Shown here: piece by piece, positions 41,114-48,829 of the stretch | Layout of the letters: every line of letters begins with the position of its first letter | Position numbering within the stretch: position 1 is the first letter of the stretch | NCBI GenBank assembly: GCA_016704425.1 | Contig: JADJAC010000011.1 | Coordinates: 186,001-250,000, forward strand | Source: Sphingomonadales bacterium | Lineage (GTDB): Bacteria; Pseudomonadota; Alphaproteobacteria; Sphingomonadales; Sphingomonadaceae | Length of the DNA stretch: 64,000 nt | Direction: 5' to 3' | The notes under the pieces: model-generated | Databases searched by the model: none | Told to the model about the DNA's origin: nothing | The model's input: the letters and a program-made list of their open reading frames with translations, nothing else | Translations under genes and position numbers: made by a program

Positions 41114-42589
41114 TTAGTTGGTGCTGCGAAGGACAACTACGGTGTTGGCGGGAATAGTGACAATGATCAGCCCGGATCCATTGGCGTTCACCGTGCTGGT
41201 CGTATAGGCGGCGCCATTCGGCCCGGCAAAGGTTGCGCTGAAGGCTGTATGTCCCGCCCCAGAGATTTCGATTGTCGATCCACCAGGCGAATAGACAGCG
41301 ATCACTTCTGATCCGTCCGGATTGCGGAAATCCAGCGAAAGGTCCGAGCCGAGCTGGGAGGTGACCGCATGGGCCCTGGCACCAGGCACGACGTTGCGCT
41401 GGATGAGCCCGATCTGGGAAAACTGGTTTGTGAGGGCCAGAGTTCCGCCCGGGCTCTGCCACAAGACAGCGCCATAGCCCGAAGCAGCTGCGGCCTCGCC
41501 TTTTTGCGCGGCTGCATAAGCCTGCCAGGCAGTCGCGCCGCCAAAGGCCATGTCCTTGAAGAAATTCTGAATGGTAGCCTGATCATACTCAAGCATCGCG
41601 GTATCGGCACCAAGCGCTGAGGCACGCTGCCGGATCGTGGCCAAGGCCTGATCCGCTGCGGCGCCGTCGTACCGATGGTAGGAGACGGTGTTAATTGCGG
41701 AACTCGCGCCCGAAATCGTCGCAATGCCATCAAGGAATCCAGTCGTGCTTCCCGCCGCAGACGTGGAAGGTGCGATGATCTTCGGGTTGATCCCTGCCGC
41801 CGCAAGGCGCGACTTGGCGGCCACAATCGCGCGACCGACTGCTGCGCCATTCCATCCGTCGCCATTGTCGGGCTCAAGAATGATTTCGAGCGCATCGACA
41901 TTAATGCCAAATCTGTCACGCAATCGCATTGCCGCCATTGTCATGAGTTCGGCATATTCGTTTGGCGATCCCGACAGCGACAAGGTCCCCTTGAATTGGG
42001 TCGTGTTGAAATCCACAAAGCAAAGGTTGACGAACAGCGTCTTGTTTCGCGCTGCTAGCTGAGATTTCATGGGAAGCACGAAATTCTGGATGTAGTAGTC
42101 AAAAGCAGACCATTGGAAGCCGGCCGGGTTTGCAACTGCAGGATCGGTATTGTCGTTGATCTTCTCGTAATAATGGCTGCGGTCCGCATTATAGCCAATC
42201 TGGCCTGCGACAAACTGGCTCCAGTAATCGACTGGATTCTCGGTCCCGCTGCGGACCTGGACGCGAACGCGGGTGATACCCGCATCGTCTATAAGTCTTT
42301 GAATGATTGTATCGCGGCTGGCCAGCCAGGATCCGTCATACCGGTCGTTCGCCTTGTCGAGTTCCCAAAACCGAGCCGTGACTTCCCAGCCTGAAAGAGT
42401 CTGCCCCGCCCGGGTTCCGTCAATCGAGATGCGTGATGTCACATTGCCGGGAGGGTTCGAACCGCCGCTGCTCGAAGAACTTGATCCTCCTCCTCCTCCT
42501 CCGGCTGCCGATCCGCCGCCACAAGATGCCAGCACCGCCACGGCAGCAACTACAATAGCTGCGCGAATATATTTTCTGACCAGAAGCAT
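41114..42589 (-). CDS. Lipoprotein with clan-A glycoside hydrolase-like domain
   Basis: 491 residues. The N terminus ends AVAVLASCGGG, a lipobox with the acylated Cys, followed by a Gly/Ser linker. The domain opens GQTLSGWEVTARFWEL and contains LEIILEPDNGDGWNG and TAMLEYDQAT, which fit acid/base and nucleophile Glu of a (beta/alpha)8 hydrolase. The C-terminal beta domain (GSEVIAVYSPGGSTIEIS) resembles those of GH30/GH39-type enzymes. Substrate unknown. AGGGG precedes the ATG; the frame upstream to 42739 overlaps ccrM. Confidence 0.72.
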   Translation of the reverse strand: MLLVRKYIRAAIVVAAVAVLASCGGGSAAGGGGGGSSSSSSGGSNPPGNVTSRISIDGTRAGQTLSGWEVTARFWELDKANDRYDGSWLASRDTIIQRLIDDAGITRVRVQVRSGTENPVDYWSQFVAGQIGYNADRSHYYEKINDNTDPAVANPAGFQWSAFDYYIQNFVLPMKSQLAARNKTLFVNLCFVDFNTTQFKGTLSLSGSPNEYAELMTMAAMRLRDRFGINVDALEIILEPDNGDGWNGAAVGRAIVAAKSRLAAAGINPKIIAPSTSAAGSTTGFLDGIATISGASSAINTVSYHRYDGAAADQALATIRQRASALGADTAMLEYDQATIQNFFKDMAFGGATAWQAYAAAQKGEAAAASGYGAVLWQSPGGTLALTNQFSQIGLIQRNVVPGARAHAVTSQLGSDLSLDFRNPDGSEVIAVYSPGGSTIEISGAGHTAFSATFAGPNGAAYTTSTVNANGSGLIIVTIPANTVVVLRSTN

Positions 42590-42695
42590 GCGCGCCCCTA
42601 ACACACTATCTCGGGTTGGATAAGGGAAGCAGCCTATACTGAACGCACATGACGAACCGATGAACGCAATCTCGGGCGACCACGGGGAAATGCCC

Positions 42696-43811
42696 TCAGG
42701 GCTGGGTAGCCAGGAGATAGGTTTGCCGCAGCGCGTCAATCGGCTTCAGCCCGTCCTCCGCCTCATAGTGCCAGAAGGACCAGCCGTTGCAGCTTGGCGC
42801 TTTTTGCAGCGTCGCACCGAGCTTGTGGATCGAGCCGGCTTCGGTGCCCATTGCCAGTGAACCATCGGCACGGACCGTGGCACTCCAGCGGCGTCTGGCA
42901 TCCCATAATTTTGCGCCGGGCTGGAGATAGCCGGTTTCAATCAATGTTCCGAAAGCAACGCGAGGCGCCGCTGTTGGCGATTGCATTGTCGTGACGGCAG
43001 ACTCGTCGAGCGGGAGCGCGGCTGCAATCCGCTCTTCCGCAACATCGATATAATCCTGTTCTCTCTCGATGCCGATGAAGTGGCGCTGCAGTCTCTTTGC
43101 GACCGCCCCGGTCGTGCCCGTGCCGAAAAAAGGGTCGAGCACGACGTCACCCGGCTTGGTGCAGGCGAGCAGGATGCGATAGAGCAGCGCTTCCGGCTTT
43201 TGCGTCGGGTGGGCCTTGGTCCCGTTCTTCTTGATCCGCTCCTGCCCGCCGCAGATCGGGAACGACCAGTCCGACCGCATCTGCAGTTCATCGTTGAGCG
43301 TCTTCATCGCGCGATAATTGAAGGTGTAGCGCGCGCTTTCAGATTTGGAAGCCCAGATCAGGGTTTCATGGGCATTGGTGAAGCGTGTGCCCTTGAAATT
43401 GGGCATGGGGTTGGCCTTGCGCCAGATGATGTCATTGAGGATCCAGAAACCCTCATCCTGCAAAACAGAACCGACACGGAAGATGTTGTGGTAGGATCCG
43501 ATCACCCAAAGCGTGCCGTTGGGCTTCAGAATGCGACGGGCCTCAGCCAACCAGGCATGGGAAAAGGCGTCATAAACGGCATTGCTATCGAACTTGTCCC
43601 AATCGTTGTCGACGGCATCGACACGACCACCTTCCGGCCGGAACAGATCGCCGCCTAGCTGGAGGTTGTAGGGCGGGTCGGCAAAGACCATATCGACGCA
43701 TGCATCGGGAAGCGCGCGCATGGCAGCCACGCAATCGTCGCGCAGAATCCGATTGAGCGGCAGTTCGACTGCGGCCACTGCCGGTTTGCGGACCCGTTCC
43801 AAAACCCCCAT
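42696..43811 (-). CDS. ccrM: CcrM-type adenine DNA methyltransferase (GANTC)
   Basis: 371 residues. DMVFADPPYNLQLGG carries DPPY, and VLDPFFGTGTTGAVAKRLQR the FxGxG SAM motif, in the beta-class order. KAHPTQKPEALLYRILLACT and a C-terminal domain of about 100 residues (GYLQPGAKLWDARRRWSATV, APSCNGWSFWHYEAEDGLKP) match the Caulobacter CcrM extension that recognises GANTC. It re-methylates the chromosome late in the cell cycle. AAAGGGG precedes the ATG at 43811. The upstream 155 bases carry notable cell-cycle-type sites. Confidence 0.94.
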   Translation of the reverse strand: MGVLERVRKPAVAAVELPLNRILRDDCVAAMRALPDACVDMVFADPPYNLQLGGDLFRPEGGRVDAVDNDWDKFDSNAVYDAFSHAWLAEARRILKPNGTLWVIGSYHNIFRVGSVLQDEGFWILNDIIWRKANPMPNFKGTRFTNAHETLIWASKSESARYTFNYRAMKTLNDELQMRSDWSFPICGGQERIKKNGTKAHPTQKPEALLYRILLACTKPGDVVLDPFFGTGTTGAVAKRLQRHFIGIEREQDYIDVAEERIAAALPLDESAVTTMQSPTAAPRVAFGTLIETGYLQPGAKLWDARRRWSATVRADGSLAMGTEAGSIHKLGATLQKAPSCNGWSFWHYEAEDGLKPIDALRQTYLLATQP

Positions 43812-43887
43812 TCTACACCCCTTTCGACGCACGAATGGCCTGCCTCAATCATGCGGACTCCCGCGTCAAGACAGAGGGTTAACGATC

Positions 43888-43911
43888 AAGGTTAACGAAT
43901 TCGTTAACCTT
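43888..43911. promoter_or_regulatory. 24-base perfect palindrome with GTTAAC repeats upstream of ccrM
   Basis: AAGGTTAACGAA (43888-43899) is followed by its exact reverse complement (43900-43911). A third TTAAC lies just outside at 43879-43883. TTAAC is the CtrA half-site, but spacing between the TTAA cores is 9 and 8, not the consensus 7. GANTC sites at 43856-43860, 43926-43930 and 43964-43968 surround it. Likely a cell-cycle control region for ccrM. Confidence 0.6.
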
Positions 43912-43966
43912 TGGCGGAACGTAAAGAGTCCGCCACGAGATGTTGATTGATTTGGTGCGTCGGGAC

Positions 43967-44551
43967 TCAAACTGTGGTGGTGTGACTGGTTTGACTCACT
44001 GGCAAAAAATATTTGGCGACGGGTGCAAAAGAGCGCCGATGAAGTGGTGTAGGTCCCAAATCGCGCAACGCGGCAAGATGCGCGGCGGCGCCATAGCCCT
44101 TGTTGCTTGACCAGCCATAGCCCGGAAATCTTCTGTCTGCGGCCACCATGATGCGATCCCGATGCTCCTTGGCGATGATGCTTGCTGCTGAAATGCACGG
44201 ATGGATGGCGTCGCCACCAACTATCGCTTCCGCCCGGTAGCGCCAGCGCGGCAGCCGATTGCCGTCGACCAGTATCCGGGCTGGCTCGACGCCCAGCGCT
44301 TCGACGGCGCGCGTCATTGCAAGCAGTGTCGCTTGCAGGATATTGATCCGGTCGATCTCCTCGACCGAAGCCTCACCGATCCCCACGACGCAAGCTTCAA
44401 GGATCTTCGCCTCAAGCACAGCGCGACGGGGAGCGGAGAGCTTCTTGCTGTCGTCAAGTCCAGCGATCCCGCTTTCGCAGAGGATAACGGCGGCTGCCAC
44501 AACGGGCCCCGCGAGCGGACCACGCCCAGCCTCATCAACGCCGGCGATCAT
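43967..44551 (-). CDS. rnhB: Ribonuclease HII
   Basis: 194 residues. IAGVDEAGRGPLAGPVVAAA holds the DE pair (first two acidic residues), ILVDGNRLPRW the third, and HPCISAASIIAKEHRD the fourth. It removes RNA and single ribonucleotides from DNA. The start overlaps the thiD stop by four bases. The gene ends the glmM-DUF1272-thiD-rnhB transcription unit, in front of the ccrM promoter region. Confidence 0.95.
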   Translation of the reverse strand: MIAGVDEAGRGPLAGPVVAAAVILCESGIAGLDDSKKLSAPRRAVLEAKILEACVVGIGEASVEEIDRINILQATLLAMTRAVEALGVEPARILVDGNRLPRWRYRAEAIVGGDAIHPCISAASIIAKEHRDRIMVAADRRFPGYGWSSNKGYGAAAHLAALRDLGPTPLHRRSFAPVAKYFLPVSQTSHTTTV

Positions 44552-45300
44552 TGGAAGTCGACAACATTTTGTTGGCCCATCGGGCCATGTCCCGCACCCA
44601 ACCCAGGCGCTTCGATCAGGGCGATCCGAACGAACGATATGGCGCGCTCTATGGCAAGATCGATCGCCAAGCCCTGACCCAGACCGCAGGCGATGGCACT
44701 TGCCAGCGTGCAGCCGGTCCCATGGGTATGGGTGGTATCAATGCGCTCGCCGTGCCATTCGCGCACTTGTCCGCGCGGCGACATAAGCCGGTCTACAATG
44801 TCGTCGCCTGCGCCGTGGCCGCCTTTGACCAGAAGGTGGCAGCCATGGGCAAGGATTGGCTTCGTTCCACCAAGTGCTTCAAGTTCGGGAAGGTTGGGGG
44901 TTACGAGCGATGCGATCGCCATCAGCCGCTCAAATGCGGAAATGGTTTGTGCGTCGGCGAGTTCTGCACCGCTTGTCGCGATCAAGACTGGATCGAACAC
45001 AATCGGCACTGCAAGGCGCTTCAGATAATCCGCGACGGCGTCCGCTGTTTTTGCCGAACCGATCATCCCGATCTTGACGGCATCGACACCGATATCGCGC
45101 ACGACAGCATCGATCTGCGCAATGACCAAGTCCGTCGGGATCACATGTATGGCATCAACGCCAAGCGTATTTTGCGCGGTTACCACAGTCACTGCTGTCA
45201 TCGCATGGCCGCCGAGCATCGTGACCGTCTTGATGTCGGCCTGAATGCCTGCTCCTCCGCCGGAGTCCGAACCGGCAATGATGAGGATCCGGGCCGTCAC
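44548..45300 (-). CDS. thiD: Hydroxymethylpyrimidine/phosphomethylpyrimidine kinase
   Basis: 250 residues of the ribokinase-like fold. ILIIAGSDSGGGAGIQADIK is the substrate and Gly-rich motif, QIDAVVRDIGVDAVKIGMIG follows, and THTHGTGCTLASAIACGLGQ holds the catalytic GTGC motif. It phosphorylates HMP twice for thiamine synthesis. It overlaps both neighbours by four bases. Confidence 0.95.
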   Translation of the reverse strand: MTARILIIAGSDSGGGAGIQADIKTVTMLGGHAMTAVTVVTAQNTLGVDAIHVIPTDLVIAQIDAVVRDIGVDAVKIGMIGSAKTADAVADYLKRLAVPIVFDPVLIATSGAELADAQTISAFERLMAIASLVTPNLPELEALGGTKPILAHGCHLLVKGGHGAGDDIVDRLMSPRGQVREWHGERIDTTHTHGTGCTLASAIACGLGQGLAIDLAIERAISFVRIALIEAPGLGAGHGPMGQQNVVDFQ

Positions 45301-45521
45301 CCTTTGAATTTTCGGGCAAGACTAGCAGGAAACCTTTCGAGTTTCGCTTTGGACCTTGTCGGACGGTCGACCAGTTCCCCGCCACAATTGGGGCAGCGAT
45401 CGTCCAGCGCGTCTGAACAGTCAGCGCAGAAGGTGCATTCGAAAGAGCAGATGAAAGCGCCCGACAAATCCGCCGGAAGGTCGACGCCGCACCGTTCGCA
45501 GTCAGGTCGCATTTCAAGCAT
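45297..45521 (-). CDS. DUF1272 small zinc-ribbon-like protein
   Basis: 74 residues beginning MLEMRPDCERCGVDLPADLS. Cys pairs CERC, CSFECTFCADC and CPNC form a probable double zinc knuckle, matching DUF1272. It has a short basic tail (RPTRSKAKLERFPASLARKF). The ATG shares one base with the glmM stop (TGATG), and the stop overlaps thiD. Function unknown; the operon position is more likely convenience than pathway. Confidence 0.88.
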   Translation of the reverse strand: MLEMRPDCERCGVDLPADLSGAFICSFECTFCADCSDALDDRCPNCGGELVDRPTRSKAKLERFPASLARKFKG

Positions 45522-46861
45522 CAGGCCGCGGCCTCCTGCACAGCCTGGCAAATGTCGTCGACAAGGCGTGTCACCTGGCCGGCATCGTCACCTTCGGCCA
45601 TCACGCGGATGACCGGCTCGGTTCCTGAGGGACGGATAACCAGACGCCCCTTACCGTCCAGATCACGCTCTGCATTGGCGATCACCTGCTTTACGCGCTC
45701 GTCCTCGAGTGGCCGCCCGCCAGAGAAGCGGACATTCTTCAGCAATTGCGGAACTGTATCGAACAGGTGGAGCACTTCGCTCGCAGGCTTGCACTGGCGG
45801 ACAAGCTCGGCGAGCACCTGCAACGCCGCCACGAGACCGTCGCCCGTCGTTGCATAATCGGACAGGATGATATGGCCGGATTGCTCTCCGCCGACATTGA
45901 AGCCGCCGCTTCGCATCCGCTCAAGCACGTAGCGATCGCCCACTGCGGTTCGCTCAAGTGTAAGGCCAATGGAGGCCAGGTAGCGTTCAAGCCCCAGGTT
46001 GGACATGACAGTTGCAACCACGCCACCGCCCTTCAGCCGACCGGCCGCCGACCAGCTTTTGCCAATGAGCGCCATGATCTGGTCGCCGTCGACAATGCGC
46101 CCTTGCTCATCGACGATGATCAGCCGGTCCGCATCGCCATCGAGGGCAATGCCGATATCTGCACCCGACGCGACAACCGTTTCCTGGAGCATGGCCGGCG
46201 ATGTCGATCCACACTTGTCATTGATGTTCGTGCCGTTGGGCGAAACGCCAATGGCGATAGTTTCGGCGCCCAATTCCCACAGGGCGGACGGAGCGACCTG
46301 ATAGGCCGCTCCGTTGGCGCAATCGATCACCACCTTCAGCCCGTCGAGCCGCAATTCTTCAGGAAAGCAGGATTTGGCGAAATGCGAATAGCGTCCGCGC
46401 GCGTCCTCGACCCGGCGAGCGCGTCCGATCCGCGCTGATTCCACGAGCATGGGCGGGTTCTCAAGGAGCGCTTCGATCGACCGCTCATCATCGTCTGAAA
46501 GCTTGTAGCCATCCGGTCCGAACAGTTTGATGCCGTTATCATAATAGGGATTGTGGCTGGCCGAAATCATTACACCCAGATCCGCACGCATCGAGCGTGT
46601 CAGCATCGCCACAGCGGGTGTCGGCATTGGGCCGACCTGGACCACGTCCATGCCGACGGACGTGAATCCTGCAACCAGCGCATTTTCAATCATATATCCC
46701 GAAAGCCGCGTATCCTTTCCAATGACGACACGGTGGCGATGGTCGCCCCGCAGGAAATGGGCGCCTGCTGCCATGCCGACTTTCATCGCCATTTCCGCCG
46801 TCATGGCACCGGCATTCGTCCGTCCCCGGATACCGTCCGTGCCAAAGAATTTCCGGCTCAT
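45521..46861 (-). CDS. glmM: Phosphoglucosamine mutase
   Basis: 446 residues. FFGTDGIRGRTN opens the fold. The phosphoserine loop is GVMISASHNPYYDNGIKLFG, the metal loop DGDADRLIIVDEQG, and the sugar/phosphate-binding ends are GGEQSGHII and RPSGTEPVIRVMAEG. It converts GlcN-6-P to GlcN-1-P for peptidoglycan and LPS precursors. GGAG precedes the ATG at 46861; the frame upstream adds six codons. Confidence 0.96.
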   Translation of the reverse strand: MSRKFFGTDGIRGRTNAGAMTAEMAMKVGMAAGAHFLRGDHRHRVVIGKDTRLSGYMIENALVAGFTSVGMDVVQVGPMPTPAVAMLTRSMRADLGVMISASHNPYYDNGIKLFGPDGYKLSDDDERSIEALLENPPMLVESARIGRARRVEDARGRYSHFAKSCFPEELRLDGLKVVIDCANGAAYQVAPSALWELGAETIAIGVSPNGTNINDKCGSTSPAMLQETVVASGADIGIALDGDADRLIIVDEQGRIVDGDQIMALIGKSWSAAGRLKGGGVVATVMSNLGLERYLASIGLTLERTAVGDRYVLERMRSGGFNVGGEQSGHIILSDYATTGDGLVAALQVLAELVRQCKPASEVLHLFDTVPQLLKNVRFSGGRPLEDERVKQVIANAERDLDGKGRLVIRPSGTEPVIRVMAEGDDAGQVTRLVDDICQAVQEAAA

Positions 46862-47004
46862 ACCAAACCACTCCATCAAACAGCTACGCTTTATGCCCTG
46901 TCTTGCGACAAAAGGAGCGTCAGCGAAAGCCTATTTGCGGTTAAGAGAGGGTTCAGCGCATGGTTTCTAGCGTCGGGGCAATTCTTGGACGAAGGGGATG
47001 GATC

Positions 47005-47847
47005 ATGAAGAATATCCTGATTTCGACGGCAGCCATTTCGTTGCTCATGACGGGCAGCGCCGCAAACGCAATCAACGCGACGCCAACCCCGGCAAGCACC
47101 ACGCCAGTAATGGAGGCAAGTGACAGCGGCGGCGGACGGAAAGTCGCCGGCATCGGCGGAATCTTCGGGTGCTCGGCAGACGGCAACAAGCAAACCATTG
47201 GAGCAGTGGCGGGCGGCGCGATTGGAGGGTTTCTGGGCAATCGCATCGCCGGACGTGGAAGCCGGACCTTGGGTACAATCCTTGGCGGTGTCCTTGGCGC
47301 GGCGGCTGGTTCGGCACTCGGATGCAAGCTGCAGAAGGACGATCGGGCCAAAGCGGAGCAAGCGCTTGAACAGGCTGTTCTGACGGGCAAGGACCAGAAT
47401 TGGCAAAGTGATCAAACCGGCGCGTCCGGCCGCGTCGAAGTCGCCCAGAATGATCAGGGCGTCGATCTTGCCAGTCTCAGACTTGCTTCGGGTGTGGAAC
47501 CGGCAGAAGGTTATACCAAAGTCGGTGGGGCATATGTGTCGACGGCAATTGCCAATATTCGCAGTGCGCCGGGCACGGATTCTACTGTCCTTGGTCGCCT
47601 TCTTGCTGGTCAGCGGGTCTGGGTGCCGGCGGCCGTAAAGGGCCAACCCTGGGTTCTCGTCTCCGATCAGGGATTGGGGCAAGGCTATGTCTCGGCACCC
47701 CTCCTCAAAAAGGCAGTGAGCGGAACGGCCGCCAATGGCTGCCGACTGGTCAAGCAGACGATTTCGCAGCCCGGCGCTGCAGAAGAAACGGAAACGCTTC
47801 AAGCATGCCGTAGCGCAAATGGCGAATGGACCATGACCCGCGCTTGA
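47005..47847 (+). CDS. Secreted glycine-zipper/SH3-domain protein
   Basis: 280 residues. Signal peptide (MKNILISTAAISLLMTGSAA, cleaved near NA). A glycine-zipper membrane-active segment follows (GAVAGGAIGGFLGNRIAGRG, GTILGGVLGAAAGSALGCKL). An SH3b-like domain is next (GGAYVSTAIANIRSAPGTDS, GQRVWVPAAVKGQPWVLVSD). Paired cysteines flank the C terminus. The combination suggests an envelope protein that binds peptidoglycan. AAGGGGA precedes the ATG at 47005. Confidence 0.8.
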   Translation: MKNILISTAAISLLMTGSAANAINATPTPASTTPVMEASDSGGGRKVAGIGGIFGCSADGNKQTIGAVAGGAIGGFLGNRIAGRGSRTLGTILGGVLGAAAGSALGCKLQKDDRAKAEQALEQAVLTGKDQNWQSDQTGASGRVEVAQNDQGVDLASLRLASGVEPAEGYTKVGGAYVSTAIANIRSAPGTDSTVLGRLLAGQRVWVPAAVKGQPWVLVSDQGLGQGYVSAPLLKKAVSGTAANGCRLVKQTISQPGAAEETETLQACRSANGEWTMTRA

Positions 47848-47917
47848 AACGCGACCGTTCGCCGCTTGCCTAAGTCGGGAAAGCCCCGATAAGGCAGCGC
47901 CGAAAGGGCAGATTCGC

Positions 47918-48826
47918 ATGACAAATTCTGAAGACGCGGTCGCCTCAGGCCCGACGCCGCAGGCCTTGGTCGAAAGACTTACGCGCCTGCTGACTGTCAC
48001 GCCGCAGAGCGAGGATCATTTTGTCGGCAAACGGATGCCGGGCGGAGTTGGTCGCGTCTTTGGAGGAGAGGTGATTGCCCAGGCTCTGATGGCGGCGACG
48101 GCGGCTGTCGATCCCGACAGGCTTGCCCATTCGCTACATGCCTATTTTCTGCGTGGAGGCAGCGAGGAGTCCGATATCACCTACCGCGTGGAGCGGGACT
48201 TCGACGGCGGAAGTTTTTCCGCCCGCCGCGTGATTGCCGAGCAAGATGGTCGTCCGATCCTCAATCTTGCGGCCTCTTTCCACAAGCGCGAAGCGGGCGT
48301 GTCGCATCAGGATGCCATGCCGGAAGTGCCGCCCCCAGAAGACTTGGCGAGCGAAGTCGAACTCCGCCGCGCCGTGATCGACAAGATTCCCGAGCAAATG
48401 CGCCGCCAGATGACCCGGCCTCGGGCAATCGAATTCCGCCCGGTCGAGGCGCGCCATTGGATGAACAGCGAAGCGCGGCCACCGCGGACACATAGCTGGT
48501 TTCGCACGGTCGCACCGCTGGCTGACGATCCCGTTCTGCATCGGGCTGTGCTGGCCTATGTGTCTGACATGACATTGCTCGGCACGTGTGCACTTCCGCA
48601 CGGGCTGAGCTGGTTGAAGGGCGAGCTCCAGAGCGCGAGCCTCGATCACGCGATCTGGCTTCATGACGATTTTCGCTGCGATGAATGGATGCTCTATGTG
48701 ACGGACAGTCCTTGGGCAGGACGTGCGCGAGGCTTTAACCGCGGACGCATTTATACACGTGACGGTCGGCTGGTCGCCAATGTTGCCCAGGAAGGGTTGA
48801 TCCGTGAGGTCACGCCAAAGGCATAA
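47918..48826 (+). CDS. tesB: Acyl-CoA thioesterase II
   Basis: 302 residues, double hot-dog fold. GRVFGGEVIAQALMAATAAV, HSLHAYFLRGGSEESDITYR, and RPILNLAASFHKREAG in the first half; HSWFRTVAPLADDPVLHRAV, LAYVSDMTLLGTCALPHGLS and the second-half DHAIWLHDDFRCDEWMLY follow the TesB pattern. It hydrolyses medium- to long-chain acyl-CoA. The stop is three bases from the convergent GGDEF-EAL gene. Confidence 0.93.
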   Translation: MTNSEDAVASGPTPQALVERLTRLLTVTPQSEDHFVGKRMPGGVGRVFGGEVIAQALMAATAAVDPDRLAHSLHAYFLRGGSEESDITYRVERDFDGGSFSARRVIAEQDGRPILNLAASFHKREAGVSHQDAMPEVPPPEDLASEVELRRAVIDKIPEQMRRQMTRPRAIEFRPVEARHWMNSEARPPRTHSWFRTVAPLADDPVLHRAVLAYVSDMTLLGTCALPHGLSWLKGELQSASLDHAIWLHDDFRCDEWMLYVTDSPWAGRARGFNRGRIYTRDGRLVANVAQEGLIREVTPKA

Positions 48827-48829
48827 GGG

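Noticed and set aside
46551..47008. Plus-strand coding regions antisense to glmM
   Set aside because: They are long open frames caused by high GC and codon bias on the opposite strand; glmM motifs are fully conserved.
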